A stretch of DNA of 64,000 bases from Vombatus ursinus (GCF_900497805.2 NW_020954556.1:34029312-34093311), one strand, 5' to 3'; positions 10,756 through 22,765 are shown, numbered from the stretch's first letter. The notes: generated by a model not told the origin, from the letters alone. Numbers and translations are program-made.

Positions 10756-11580
10756 GTTGGTACTTGAATTGCCTCTTCAGGGAAGAGAAGGGTTTTTATG
10801 AGATTCAGATGACGTAAAGATACACTTTAGCCATAAATTTAGCCATAGGGTACTACCAGTGCAAAGGTAGAAACAGAAGATGGTGTGTTATATGACAGAG
10901 AAAGGGGAATTTCTTATTGATAGAGTTAAAGAGTTGCAAAGACAGTTCTTTCTCCTGGTATGTGGAAAAAGAGTGAAGGGTAGGAACTGATAGCAGAAGA
11001 GAGGCAGTATAGCAAGGGTACAGCAAGATCTAAGCAGATCTAAGGATTAAAGAGAAGGCTAAGACCTGAATAGGATTTGTACTAGCTAAATCCTTTGGCT
11101 AGAAATTGAGAAGGGACTTAAATCTAGCCCAATCAGTGGGCTGGCTGATATTTTTGAGGCTTGCAAATTGGGTCCAGTCAAACAAAAGGAGCAAGTAAGA
11201 TGGAATAAAGACTAATTTTGACCAAAACTTAGATGGAGAATCAGGACAAAGGAATGGGGATTATGTATTTTTTTGTTTGTTTTTTTTTTAAAGTACCAAT
11301 TCCTTATGGTTCTCAATATGTCTTAATGGTAAAACTATTTAAAACAACTTTGAGAAGGTGTTTTAAAGGTTCAGTGTATAGAAAAGATCTGTGTCATTTT
11401 CCAAAGGCCAAACTAAGGGTTGAGCAGCACAATCCAGAAAGGAAAGGTGAAGGCAGATAGAAACCAGTGAGGGCCACCAGCAAGGCAAATTTGGGGGCTC
11501 ATTAGTAGAAGAAAATAGTGGTGTCTCAGGAGTGGGAACAGAGTGAGAACAGAAGACCTGTGACTACCCAATCTGGAAGG
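10756..11580. other. unassigned sequence
   Basis: Purine-rich in parts; no repeat family, gene or RNA recognised. A 75-codon frame at 11233-11460 has no recognisable domain. Confidence 0.4.
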
Positions 11581-11640
11581 GCCCAGCACAAAGCCTGGCA
11601 TATAATGAATGCTCAGTAAGTATTTGCTAAATGGCTTTGT
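11581..11640 (+). repeat. L2 3' tail
   Basis: GCCCAGCACAAAGCCTGGCA followed by ATGAATGCTCAGTAAGTATT is the terminal L2 signature. Short. Confidence 0.65.
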
Positions 11641-11742
11641 TGGAGAGCCTATCTAGTTATTTATAGAATGAATCTAGCTTGATTTCAGGTAGTCAGAGTT
11701 TGCATATGGGCTGTAACATATGCACTCATATGTGTATGTAAA

Positions 11743-11813
<71 letters not shown>

Positions 11814-11829
11814 GATGATAGATAGATAG
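11743..11829. repeat. GATA microsatellite
   Basis: About 21 tetranucleotide units with two small interruptions. Likely polymorphic. Confidence 0.97.
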
Positions 11830-13924
11830 CTGGTCTAGGCACTGACTTCATTTAATAGTTTTAAATTTATTGCTCCTAAAAGGAGTTATGTGACTCCAGG
11901 GGATGATAAAAGTTGAATATTATTACAAAATTTCTGTAATCTTTTGTAATAACTTGGCAGAGTTATAGCACTACAGGGTCAAAGACTATAGGACTGAATA
12001 ATTATTAATAAAGTTCATAACTATTTTATTGATTACTAGTGACTGAATGATTGTCTTTTTTTTTAAATCAAGTATTAATAGAATTTTAGCTAGTAATTGA
12101 CATTAGTGTTACTTGCACTAGGGTTTTAGGAACCAAAATCATGTCAAAGTATTTCATGTTAAACCCTAAGAATTTTTATTATAAATAAAAATAACTCTGG
12201 ATATAGACACCGAACATAATGAGCATAGGTAAATGATAGACCTGCCACAGAAAGAACCTATTTTAACTTTGGTGCAGGGAGAGAATGACACCACTTGTGG
12301 TGTAGTAATCAGATTTTAGTAAATAGTCTTGAATTTTATGATATAGTTTTAAATCTTTTCCTTTTCTACTCCTTTTCTCTTCTGGTTCTCACTAACACCT
12401 GATGAGCCCTTTCCAAGACAGCCCGTCCTGATGACGTCGTCTCCATAGCCACCCTTGCCAGCACTGACTGTACATTTGTTCATTCCACTGGACTCACAGT
12501 TCCTCTCTCCCCATTGCCACTTTTAAGCTCAACATCTCCATTCTAAATCATGACTCAGTGATTTCTTTTCCTTTGAGATTTCTAATTCTGATCTATTGCT
12601 CAATCGGTATTCTGGTGGCTGTTGTCTACTGGATCCCAGGATGCTAAGTGACGGAAATGATATGTGTTGGTTTTGGTTGAAAAGCTGCATGAATCTCTGG
12701 ATTAGGTTTTTCAGTAAGCTTGTTTCATTTAAATGTCTATGTTGGCTCCATTAGTGCCGGTCATATATAACATAGTAGCAGCAGAAGCAGAAGTTAGCTT
12801 TCCTAGGTCAGGGTGATCTTTCTGTAAGAGCCAATCATGAACCATTGTGATGGACTCATTTGATAGTTTGTATTCTCGGCAAGTTGGAAATGGTTAGTTT
12901 GGGCTAGGCAATTCCTCTGGTGGATGAATCAGACCTGTTTCTTGGTAATTACTCTTGATTTTAAAGGGATTTGTTATCTCTTCATTCTTTCTACATCATT
13001 ATATATCCCAACCTACCAATACTTTTTCATCCTGTCTAGACTCTTGCCTGTGACTTTTTGTAAATCCACTACAGAAAGCCCACACCATATATCAAGGCCT
13101 TTCTTTTGACATTATTTAATTACTAATGGAGCACCCCACCAGTTAATCTATTGCTCCACATTTTTTCCATATTCTATAGCCTATATATACACTACCTCTC
13201 CTCCATTCTCTGTTGTAAATTTATTTTTTTATGCTCCTTCTTGTGCCCAAGTTATTATTGCTAGTATGCTAATGCCTATTTATATCTACCATACATCTCT
13301 CCATTGTTCTTTAGGAGACCTTGAAACTTTGGTTCCTTAGATACTGTGTTATTCTGTGATTTGCAGCTATATAGGATTATTAAAAGAACATGTGTTTAAA
13401 AAAAGTGGATTTTTGTTTCAGGAAAAAAGATAAAGGTTGTTAAATCTACTGTGAAATTCCTAAACCTAGTCCACTCATTTCCACTTATTCAACTCTAAGG
13501 TCAGTTCATTAGTTTTCTATACTGTCGATGCAAAGTGAATGTAATAATAGACCAGCTCTATGGGCCAGCCACATGATTGTATATCATAGTCTGGACATTA
13601 GAAATTTTTTATCCACCTGATTTTCCCCATTTGGATTGTTAGGTTAAGTTATTCTTATTAATTATGGTTCTAATTTAGAAGGCTCTGCAATATTTTGAAG
13701 TGGATTCCAACTCTTTTAATGTTACATTCTGATGCTATTTGGGTATTCTTACTGAAAGCAGATACAACAGTGTGAATGTGTATAAACATATATATATTGC
13801 TCATATACATCAATGAGTTATGCCATTAAAATATATTTCAGACTGGGATGAGGCAGTACTGGTGGAGATACTACAAATGGGGTAAATAAATAGTTCCAAG
13901 GCAGTTTGGCAGATCACCTCTCTT
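11830..13924. other. longest repeat-poor tract, possible conserved non-coding DNA
   Basis: About 2.1 kb without a recognisable dispersed repeat. A sub-stretch at 12360-12660 is more GC-rich and holds several CpGs, including a CRE-like TGACGTC at 12432-12438. No exon or RNA recognised. Whether it is conserved cannot be told from one sequence. Confidence 0.4.
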
Positions 13925-14060
13925 CTGATAATCTGATAGATCTTACAGATCATAGATTTAGACCTAGTAAGAATTTTGGAGATCAGATGAGCCAACTCTC
14001 TTATGTGAAGATGAAGAAAACAAGACATCAAAGGTAAAATAGCTTACTCAGTCACTTTCA
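13925..14060 (-). repeat. THER1-like SINE, antisense
   Basis: The reversed THER1 order is visible: GATCATAGATTTAGACCTAG, TTTTGGAGATCAGATGAGCC, then a degenerate GATGAAGAAAACAAGACATC. Confidence 0.65.
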
Positions 14061-14654
14061 AGTATTGAAATACTTACATACATCTATGGTCTTATTAATG
14101 TTCATGTTCCTTCCAATGATCACAATCCATCCATTCCTGCCCATCCCATGCAGTTCTTACCCTTGTCTTCTTATATACTCACCACAAGAGAGCCACCTGA
14201 AGTTCAGGAAATCTTCCTTTCTCACACATGATATCATAAGAGTATCAACAAAGCAAAGGTACTGTTATTCCTCTTGACATGTACATGATCAGCCCTTCTT
14301 CCATTTCAATTGTACATTTCTTCTGTGAGATCCTTTGCCCCTGTTTTTCTTCATAATTCTTTACTTCTTTAAAGTGTCATAGTCTGATTTCTTCTATTAC
14401 AACCACTCCATTGCCCTCTGGGTGAATGCTCATTTGCCATTTATTAGAGGCTCTGTAGTATAACATGACTTGAAGACATAAAACAATACTGGTAGAATAC
14501 TGATATTAAGAAAAAGAAAAAAAAGTTGGGCTATCATTTCTGGGAGAAGCGTGGTGTCGTTAAAAAGCTCTATACTTTCCCAAAGGCAATCAAGGATATT
14601 CTTCTCTGTCTGTTCAATTCAGCTTCAACTAATTATCCCTCTGTATGCTTTCTC
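14061..14654. other. unassigned sequence
   Basis: No gene, RNA or repeat recognised. Confidence 0.4.
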
Positions 14655-14745
14655 CAATGTCACACTGTTAGTAAACATCTATCAGAACTCGAACCCAGGC
14701 TTCTGACTCAAAATCCAGTATTCTTGCTCTTAAACAACAAGATAA
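14655..14745 (-). repeat. MIR fragment, antisense
   Basis: TGTCACACTGTTAGTAAACA, GAACTCGAACCCAGGCTTCT and ATCCAGTATTCTTGCTCTTA follow the reversed MIR body. Confidence 0.7.
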
Positions 14746-15165
14746 TAACTTGAAGGATGTTGAAAATAATGGTGCCTTTTGCACCCAGCTATGGAGAGGG
14801 AGTCTTCTCATGCTTATAATGTGGTAGCTGAAAAGCCACATTATGAACATCTTTATCCAATTGAATGACAGGCTAAGTGACCAGAAGAGAGTAAAAAGTT
14901 GTGCCTGAATGGAGTGAGAGAACTAGATGGGCAAGGAAGCCCTGATCCAATGCATCTCTATTGGCACTGACTGGGTTGGCAAAATAGGGTTGGCTATGGT
15001 TTATATCTAGTGCCATATTGCTAATCATTTGACCTATGAGTACCAGTGCGGCAAGGTTTCTGTGAGTCAAAAAATTCCAAAGGTTTTATTCCTTGTGGGA
15101 GCAGAGCAGTTTGTCTAGCTTTAATTATAACATAATTTAAATTGTAATCTCATTTAGATCCTAAA
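14746..15165. other. unassigned sequence
   Basis: No recognisable element. A 65-codon antisense frame at 14873-15070 has no domain I know. Confidence 0.4.
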
Positions 15166-15290
15166 CCTATTAGGTTATAAGCTTCTTGAGGGCCTGGACT
15201 ATCTTCTGTCTCTTTTTGTATGTCTACAACTTAGAACAGAGACTGGCATATAACAGATGTTCAATAAATGTTTATTAATTGAATTTATTT
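15166..15290 (+). mobile_element. L2 3' end, sense
   Basis: ATAAGCTTCTTGAGGGCCTG, a CTTTTTGTATGTCTACAAC part and GTTCAATAAATGTTTATTAA form the standard L2 terminus. Confidence 0.85.
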
Positions 15291-15347
15291 GATGTTCAAA
15301 AAAAACCACAATATAAGGTGAGCAGAACAATAGGTTAAAACAGGCCT

Positions 15348-15430
15348 GCACAATATACAGCCCACAGGCTGAACCAAAGGATTTTGGGTGGCCCGCAAAA
15401 AATGTAAGGATGCCACTATGCCCTCTCCTG
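15348..15430. mobile_element. hAT-like fragment, one end only
   Basis: GCACAATATACAGCCCACAG and GTGGCCCGCAAAAAATGTAA resemble the end and sub-end of a common marsupial hAT element. The other end is missing. Confidence 0.45.
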
Positions 15431-16055
15431 TTTGTCAACCAAATATTGCCAGTCTGTCTCTAATCTAATGTATCTGTGGCCTGAAGAAGCTTATAGGTTG
15501 TTAAGGTCTGGGTTAAGAGATGGTAAGCATCAGAAAGAAAATGAAATGAATGGCCAATAACATTTAAAATAATTATGATTTCACATCTTCAAAAATCTTA
15601 TCACATTTGCTCTGTATATGAACATTTTCCCCAGGCTACATAATAAATCATTGTGCCATAGTTACAGACACTGAATAAGTACAATGTGAAGGGAGTGCAA
15701 CTCAAACAACATTTCATGTGCTTCCCTGAAGCAAATTATCACTTTGGGGCTTAAATGATCATTCTCCTTAAATCTTACATATTTTGTATCTCAATGATGG
15801 CATCCCCCCCAACTATTTGTGCTTTTAGAGTTGTGTACTACTTACTTGAGATAATCAATATCAAATCAGTGTGATAGTTCTATAACTTTTTTTGAATCAT
15901 ATGTCAATCAAGCTGATCATTATAGTCGCCTCTTACTATAAGAATACAGTTGGACACACACACACACCACACACACACAGATTGATTTGTTTGGGAATTG
16001 TAGGTCAATGATTTTGACTTTGATTCCCAAGAAATTCTAGAATAGATTAATAGAT
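15431..16055. other. unassigned sequence with a CA microsatellite
   Basis: A CA run sits at 15953-15980. Otherwise nothing is recognised until the CR1 copy begins. Confidence 0.4.
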
Positions 16056-17108
16056 AGTGGAGATCAAGAAAAGCAAGATAAAATCACAAAGAACCAACAT
16101 GGCTTCATCCACCAGTCATAATATACTAATGTCATTTCCTTTTTCTAAACAGTCAGCAAATGTGTTTGCCAGGAAAATGTTGTAGGTATAGAAATTATAG
16201 AGAAATGGGGGTTAGATTATACAACAATTAGATTGATTTTGAACTGGGTGAATGCCCATATTCTAAGAATAGTCCTCTATGGTGAAATGTCAACTTACAA
16301 AGAAGTCTTCAGTAGAATATTTCAGGTATCTTTTTGACCCTATAATGTTTATCAGTGATATGAATAAATGATACCCTAATCACATTAACAGATGGCACAA
16401 AGCTAGGAAGGATAGCTAACAGTCAGGATGACAGAGTAAGAATCCCAAAAGAACTTCAGAGACATGCAAATTGGGCTAAATCTTAGTAAGATGAAAGATA
16501 GGGTTAAGTGTAAAGTCTTAAACCAGAGATCAAGAAATCATCTTCAAAGAACAAGATGATGGTGGGAAGGGGGTAAGTTTTAGAAAGCAAGATGTCTAAA
16601 AAAAGTTTTGGGGAGCTTAATAAATTGCAGTATTAATATGTCAGCTGATTTGATGGAAGTCAAAAAACAAAACAAAATAAAACTATTATATTCGTGATGT
16701 ACCTTAAAAGAGGCATAGCTTCCAGCAATGGCTCTACTGCCCTGCTCAGACTTAGACCTGAAGTATCAATATCATCTTTGAGGACTTCTCTGAGGTCACA
16801 AAGGGATAGCTTGAAGCACCTGGGGATATTTAGCCTAGAGATGAGAAGGATAGGGAGCAATGTCATGATTACAGTTTTCAAGAGCACAAATGGCTTGATT
16901 TCAGGAAAACAACAACAACAACAACAACAAAAAACTTCTAACAACCAGAGCTAATATGGGTTATCTCAGGAAATAATTAGTTAACTGGAAGCTAGACGAC
17001 CATCTTCTAGGCATGCTGCAGTGAGGATTCTTTAATAGATATGAGTAATGAACTAGAATCAATGACTCTTCCCCTTTCAACTCTGAAATTATGTGATTCT
17101 GATTGGAA
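16056..17108 (+). mobile_element. CR1/L3-clade LINE, sense, late ORF2 to 3' end
   Basis: Landmarks in order: ACCAACATGGCTTCATCCAC, AACAGATGGCACAAAGCTAG (the reverse transcriptase region), TGGGGATATTTAGCCTAGAG, and the end TTTCAACTCTGAAATTATGT with TGATTCTGATT. An AAC microsatellite at 16909-16935 has expanded inside it. About 1 kb, diverged and broken. It is the longest sense CR1 here. Confidence 0.75.
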
Positions 17109-17500
17109 GTCACCTTATTCATCCAGTTTGGCCTGACTTCAGGCACACTTTACTTTACCCTCTGGCCATCTTCTCACTAATCTTATTGCCTCGGAAAACA
17201 CAGCCTAGAGATTTAACACTTTAATCTCTGGAACTTCCATCCAGGGGCCCCAACTATCCTTACTGGTGGTTGTGTCAGTTGCTTATTACATCTGGCCCTT
17301 CTCCAGCTGTGTTTTATTGTACTATTTGTCCATCCTCTCTCAAAGTACCTTTGCTGTCACTCATGTGATCTCCTCACTTCCCCTTTCTTAACTATAATTC
17401 TTAAGTATAATCAAGGCAATTATGGCATTGTTCCTCTAAAGGGTGTTTGAATCAGCTCCTCTACAGCTCCACTCACGATCACTGTAATTTCCACAGTAAA
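17109..17500. other. unassigned sequence
   Basis: Pyrimidine-rich; possibly further worn L2 upstream of the tail that follows, but no firm landmark. Confidence 0.35.
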
Positions 17501-17630
17501 GTTTTCCCATCCCTTGTCAGTACTCCCTTTATATATTATCTCTTCTTTTTAAAATATAAGTTCCTTGAATGCAGGCATTGTCTTCACTTGTATATCTCTA
17601 GTACTTGGCATATAATAAGCCCTTAAAACA
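17501..17630 (+). mobile_element. L2 3' end, sense
   Basis: AAGTTCCTTGAATGCAGGCA and AGTACTTGGCATATAATAAG are the L2 terminal landmarks. The microsatellite that follows may have grown from its tail. Confidence 0.75.
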
Positions 17631-17632
17631 TT

Positions 17633-17790
17633 TTCCTTCCTTCCTTCCTTCCTTCCTTCCTTCCTTCCTTCCTTCCNNNNNNNNNNTTCCTTCCTTCCTT
17701 CCTTCCTTCCTTCCTTCCTTCCTTCCTTCCCTCCCTTCCTCCTTCTCTTCTTCCCTTCCTCCTTCTTTCCCTCTTTCCTTCCTTCCCCTT
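17633..17790. repeat. CCTT microsatellite with a 10-N assembly gap
   Basis: Tetranucleotide repeat broken by ten N at 17677-17686. The gap sits inside the repeat, so its true length is unknown and the N count is probably a placeholder. Ser/Pro/Leu and Glu/Gly/Lys frames across it are artefacts. Confidence 0.97.
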
Positions 17791-18559
17791 GCTCTTTCTC
17801 TTCCTCTATCCATCATGTGTGTAGCCCTTATTTAAGGTTTATAAAATTCTTTCCTTGGTGGAGGCAGAACCAAAATGGAAAAGATTAAGCATAGACTGAA
17901 CTCTCCCCCAAACCCTCCAAAAAACTTTAAATAATGCCTCAAACCAAATTCTGGAGCAGCAGAACCCACAAAAGCATGAGGTGAACCAATTTTCCAGTCA
18001 AAGACAACTTAGAATGTTGGCAAGAAAGGTCTGTTCAACTGGGGTAAGAATAGAGATCAGTCCGGGTTAGGCTGTACTTCAGCAAACCAGTAGTAGACCT
18101 TAGGGGTGACTGAATCAGTGGCAGTAGTAGTGATTTCCAGATGTTTCAGTCCACAGATGGTAAACGGGTCAGACAGCTAGTCAGAAGGAAACTACAAGGG
18201 TCCCTTTGCTAGCATTGGATGTAGGATGCTGTTGCATTGCCCATAGGCAGATCCAGGTCACAGTCCTGGGTCTGTCTCAGGGTGAGGAGGAGCACTAGAA
18301 CACCAGAGCTTGCTGCCACAGGGAAGCAGTGACCCTGATCACAGCTCCAAGGTGGAAGAGAGTGCTTTTAGTCACTCATAGAGCAGTGCACAGTGCAGGA
18401 GAGTGGTAGACAAACCTCTCCCTAAACCATAACACCTTGGAAGAATCAAAAACTTGCAGGTCCCCAGAATTATCTTTGAAAATAGCTGCACAAAGAACCT
18501 GAAGCTTCTGGAAGCAGAGTTTTACTTTAGCATAGATAAAAATGGCAAGAAATTTGGCT

Positions 18560-19312
18560 GGAAAATAAGCAAACAGCAGAAAAAGATCCTAGCAGTAGAA
18601 AGTTATGATTACAGGAAAGATAAAAACAGAAACCCAAAAGAAGACAATAGTCTTTCATGTACAATAATCTTTTTTATTGTACTATGTTATGGAAATGCTT
18701 GTTTTATTCCATAAAATAAAAATAAAATAAATTAATTAATTAAAAAATAAATTGTAGATTCTGAAAAAAAAATATTGACAAGGAAAATAGACTGAGGAGA
18801 GATTATTTAGAAACTATTGGATTATCTGAAAGCCATGATACAATAAAAAGATTGTAAACATCATATTTCAAGAAACCATAAAAGAAAACTGCACAGATAT
18901 CATAGAACCTGAGGGCAAAGTAGAAGTTGAAAGTATCCACTGATTATCTCCTAGAAGAGATACAAAAATGAAAACTTATAGGAATATTATACCAAATTCT
19001 AGAGCTACCAGGTAAAAGGGAAAATACTTCAAGTAGCTAAAAAGAAACCATTCAAATATCATGGAGCCAAAGTCAGAATCACATAAAAGTTAGCAGCTAT
19101 TGGATTAAAGAAATGGAGGTCCTGTAATAAGATATTCTGGAAGGAAAAGGAGCTAGGTTTATAACCAAGAACATGCTACCCAGTGAAACTGAATATAATC
19201 CTTCAGTGGGGAAATGGATATTTAATGGAATAGAGGACTTTCTGATGAAAAGAACAGAGTTGAACATAAAATTTGACATTCAAATACAAGACTCAATAGT
19301 AGCATAAAAAGG
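18560..19312 (+). pseudogene. L1 ORF1 remnant
   Basis: The start encodes a KQQKKI/ESYDYR-like N-terminus near 18570-18620, matching the lineage's ORF1p start. After an interruption at 18655-18775, text like AGACTGAGGAGAGATTATTT and AACATGCTACCCAGTGAAAC matches the RNA-binding and C-terminal parts. The frame is broken in several places and part of the coiled-coil region is absent. Confidence 0.6.
18655..18775 (+). mobile_element. L1 3'-tail-like fragment inside ORF1
   Basis: TTATGGAAATGCTTGTTTTA followed by CCATAAAATAAAAATAAAAT looks like the 3' terminus of an L1 and is out of place inside ORF1. It could be a short 5'-truncated insertion. No clear TSD found. Confidence 0.45.
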
Positions 19313-19678
19313 GAAACACAAATAAATCATAATAGACTACATAAGGTTAAACTGTTTACATTCCTATGTAGAGAGATAATCGTGCAACTTTTAAGGACCT
19401 TCTCATCATTAGGGCAATTAGAGGGAGTCTATGTAGATAAAGGGCATAGGTATGAGTCTATAATATAGGCTTGTTTTCAATAAGAGAATGGAAGGGTGAG
19501 AAAGAGAGATACACTGGGAGAAGGAGGAATGAAGAATAAGAATGGGGAAAATTATCTTATAAAAATAACATAAAAGAGAGTTTTTTTTACAACAGAGGAG
19601 AAAATAAGGTAGGGAAGCAGATAATTCTTGAACTTCACCCTCATTGGAACTGATTCAAAATGAAAGAATATGCATAAG

Positions 19679-19682
19679 CACA

Positions 19683-19763
<81 letters not shown>
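19679..19763. repeat. CA then GA microsatellite
   Basis: A compound run inside the L1 inter-ORF region. Confidence 0.97.
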
Positions 19764-19765
<2 letters not shown>

Positions 19766-20227
19766 GGCTGTAGAAATTCATCTTACCTAATAGGGAAGCA
19801 GGATATGAAGGTCCTATGAAAAATGACGAGGGTGGAGGGTGGTGGCAAGATGGACAATAAATTAGAGCAGAGATAAAAAACCAAAAATATCTTTGAGGGT
19901 GGGTCAGGGTAAAAAAAGAGAAGGATAAATAGAAGAGAATAGGATAGAGAGAAATACACAGTTAGCAATCATAACTATGAATGTGAATGGGATGAACTCA
20001 CTCATAAAATGTAAGCAGATAGCAGAATGGATTAGAAAGCAGAATCCAACAATATGTTGTTTACAAGAGACACACTTAGAACAGAAAGATATTCATAGAG
20101 TTAAAAAAAAAGGGGGGGATTGGGACAGAATATATTAAAGTAAAAATAAATCTGACTAAAAGATATATTTGGGAAAACTACATTTTGTTCAAAGGTATCA
20201 GACAATGAAGTAATATCAATACTAAAT

Positions 20228-20280
20228 TGTGTGTGTATGTGTGTTTGTGTGTGTGAGTGAGTGTGTGTGTATGTGTGTAT
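20228..20280. repeat. GT microsatellite
   Basis: Imperfect GT run within L1 ORF2. Confidence 0.9.
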
Positions 20281-20430
20281 GCACCAAATGGCATAGTATC
20301 CAAATTCCAGAAAAAAATTAAATGAATTACAGGAGGAAATAGACAATAAAACTATGGCAGTAGAGGACCTCAATTTCTCTCAAAAACTAAATAAATCCAA
20401 CCATAAAATAAACAGGAAAGACATTAAGGG

Positions 20431-20655
20431 CAGTTAGGTGGATCAATGGATAGAGAGTTGAGCCTGGAGTGAGAAAGATCTGAGTTAAGATCTGCTCATA
20501 GATACTTACTAGCTGTGTGATCCTAGGTAAATCACTTTATCTTAGTTTTCTCATCTATAAAATGTAGATAATAATGTCATCTACTTCACAGGGTTGTTGT
20601 CAGAATCTAATGAGAGGATGTAAAGTGCTTGGAAAAGAGTCTGACATAAATAAAG
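20431..20655 (+). mobile_element. MIR-type marsupial SINE inserted in L1
   Basis: Head GGCAGTTAGGTGGATCAATG, body GTGTGATCCTAGGTAAATCA, core TCATCTATAAAATGTAGAT and a MIR-type 3' part (ACAGGGTTGTTGTCAGAATC). L1 ORF2 text resumes downstream. Younger than this L1. Confidence 0.8.
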
Positions 20656-21984
20656 TAAGGATGACATAAATTTTAACTTTTTATTAATAGACTTTTAGAA
20701 AAGTTATATATGATATACTGCTGGAAAATATTGAATGGGAAAAAAAGGCGGATGTATACCTATTATTCAGCTCAAAAAAATTGAAAATGCATTAGGATAC
20801 AAAAACCTTGCAAATACAAAAAAGCAAAACTATTACATCCACACTTTTCATACAATAATGCAGTAAAATTATATGAATAAAGGGAAAGACAGATTAAAAT
20901 TAATTGAAAACTAAATAATTTGATCCTAGAAAATGAGTGGATTAAGGAACAAAACAAAGAATCAATAATCTCATTAAAGATAATGATGAGGCAACATACC
21001 AACATTTGTGGGATGCAGCCAAAGAAGTATTTAGGGAAAATTTGATATTTCTAAACACATATCAGTAAAAGAGAGAAAATGGATATCAATGAATTGGGCA
21101 TTCAACTAAAAAAAAAAGCTAAAAAAAGAACAAATTAAATATCCTTAATTAAACACTCAATTGGAAATCCTGAAAATTAAAGGAGAAATTAATAAAATTG
21201 AAAGTTTAAAAAATTGAACTAATAAATAAAGCTAGGACCTGGTTTTATGAAAAAAACAACTACAATAAAACAGATAAACCCTGGGCTACCTTGATTAAAA
21301 AAAATACAAGTAAAGAAAAGGACAGACAAATGTGCAAAAAAGATTTATAGCAGCTCTCTTTTTTTGTTGGCAAAAAATTAGAAACTTGGGGGATACTCAT
21401 TAATTGGAGAATGACTGAAAAAGGTGTGGTATATGATTGTGATAGAATACTATTATGCTGTAAGATATGACGAAGGATATTGTTTCAGAAAAAAAAAGCT
21501 TGGGAAGCCTTAGATGAACTGATGCAATGACTTACATGAATTGATGCAAAATGAAATGAGCAGAACTGAATGAACATTGCACATGGTAACAGCAAAATTG
21601 TAAGAATAATCAACTGTGAAAGAATTAACTTCTCTGATCAACACAATGATCCACAACAACTTCAAAGGACTAAGGATGAAAAAATACTCTCCATCTCCAG
21701 AGAGACATCTGATCCCAAATCTGGGTGCAGATTGAAGCATATTTTCTTTTCTTTTCTTTTTTTCTTACTTTTTCCTCACAGTATGGATGATGTGGAAATA
21801 TGCTTTTCAGGGATGAACATGTATAATGGGTATCATATTTCTTCTCTTCTTGATGGATGGGTAAAGAGTAACAGGAGGCAGAGAATTTGGAACTGAAAAA
21901 AATTAAAATAAATATATAAAATAAACATTAAGAAAAGTTAATAATTCTCTGGACTGCATTTCTAAGAGGAGTCTTTTTGCATTA

Positions 21985-22765
21985 TCATGAATACCTCCAG
22001 TGAAGGGGAACTCAATGCTTTCTGAGGAAATCTATTTCACTTTTGAATAGTTTTATCAGGAATTTTTCTGTATTCCTTCAAGCCTAAATTTGACTTTTTC
22101 ACAATGTCCACACAGTGTCACTACTTTTTTCCTCTGAGGCCAAGATGAATAGGCATAGTCCATTTTCTACATGATGGCCTTTCCAATACTTGAATCTAAT
22201 TCTCATGCTCACCAACAAGCTTTTCTTCTCCAGATTTAAAACTCCCACCTCATTCAACTGATCATCAAACAATGTGAATCATCAGCCTCCTAGTCCAACC
22301 CACAATAAAAGTATCCTCACTATAAAATATCCAAGGATATTTTATCACTGAAAAATTCCCAGGAGGAAGTCCCAAAGCCCTTTATCATGCTTCTCAGGCT
22401 TCTTTGTTTGCTTCTTAATTTATCAACATTCTTCTTAAAGTGTCATGCCCAGCATTTTAATATTCTAAAGCAATATTACAGATGTGGTTGTCCAGAGCAC
22501 AATAGGACTGTCACCTCCTTATAATGCCTCCTTAGTCCTGGGGCCCTTTTCTTTCTTATTGTAGTCAAGGATTATATTATCTTGGATATATATATTGGCT
22601 GCCATATCACATTGCTGATTCATGAAAGTTAATGAAAATGCCCAGTTCTGTTTCAAGCAAACTGCTCAATATTTTCTCTTATCTTCTATTTGTGGAGTTT
22701 AGTTATAATCACTAAGCTTATTTTTGAACCCAAGAGTAAGTTGATTTGTTGAATCCAAGTATAAT
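21985..22765 (-). mobile_element. CR1/L3-clade LINE, antisense
   Basis: Landmarks shared with the copies at 51 and 54 kb: ATACCTCCAGTGAAGGGGAA, TTCAAGCCTAAATTTGACTT, ATTACAGATGTGGTTGTCCA, GGCTGCCATATCACATTGCT and a final AACCCAAGAGTAAGTTGATT. Confidence 0.75.

Larger units (their letters stand above)
19965..21325 (+). pseudogene. L1 ORF2 endonuclease region, broken
   Basis: It begins with the ORF2 start text (ATGAATGTGAATGGGATGAA) and ACAATATGTTGTTTACAAGA, which encodes the CLQETH-like endonuclease motif. A GT microsatellite (20228-20280) and a SINE (20431-20655) interrupt it. It ends before the reverse transcriptase. Confidence 0.7.
17858..21935 (+). mobile_element. L1 from 5' UTR to 3' end, ORF2 core missing
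   Basis: Parts in order: 5' UTR (starts near GGAGGCAGAACCAAAATGG; 17858-18555), ORF1 start near 18560, ORF1 body about 18765-19310, inter-ORF with a CA/GA microsatellite, ORF2 start from about 19965, and the 3' part from about 21330 to an A-rich tail. Text after 21325 jumps from the end of the endonuclease-linker region to the ORF2 C-terminal end, so the reverse transcriptase core is deleted. Its 5' UTR differs in kind from those at 26-27 and 38 kb, so this is another L1 lineage. Not mobile. Confidence 0.8.

Noticed and set aside
17598-17835. Ser/Phe/Leu/Pro-repeat and Glu/Gly/Arg/Lys-repeat frames
   Set aside because: Translations of the CCTT microsatellite across the N gap.
19679-19763. 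Regular spacing that might suggest a CRISPR-like or satellite array
   Set aside because: These and the other regular tracts are mono- to tetranucleotide microsatellites with no spacers.
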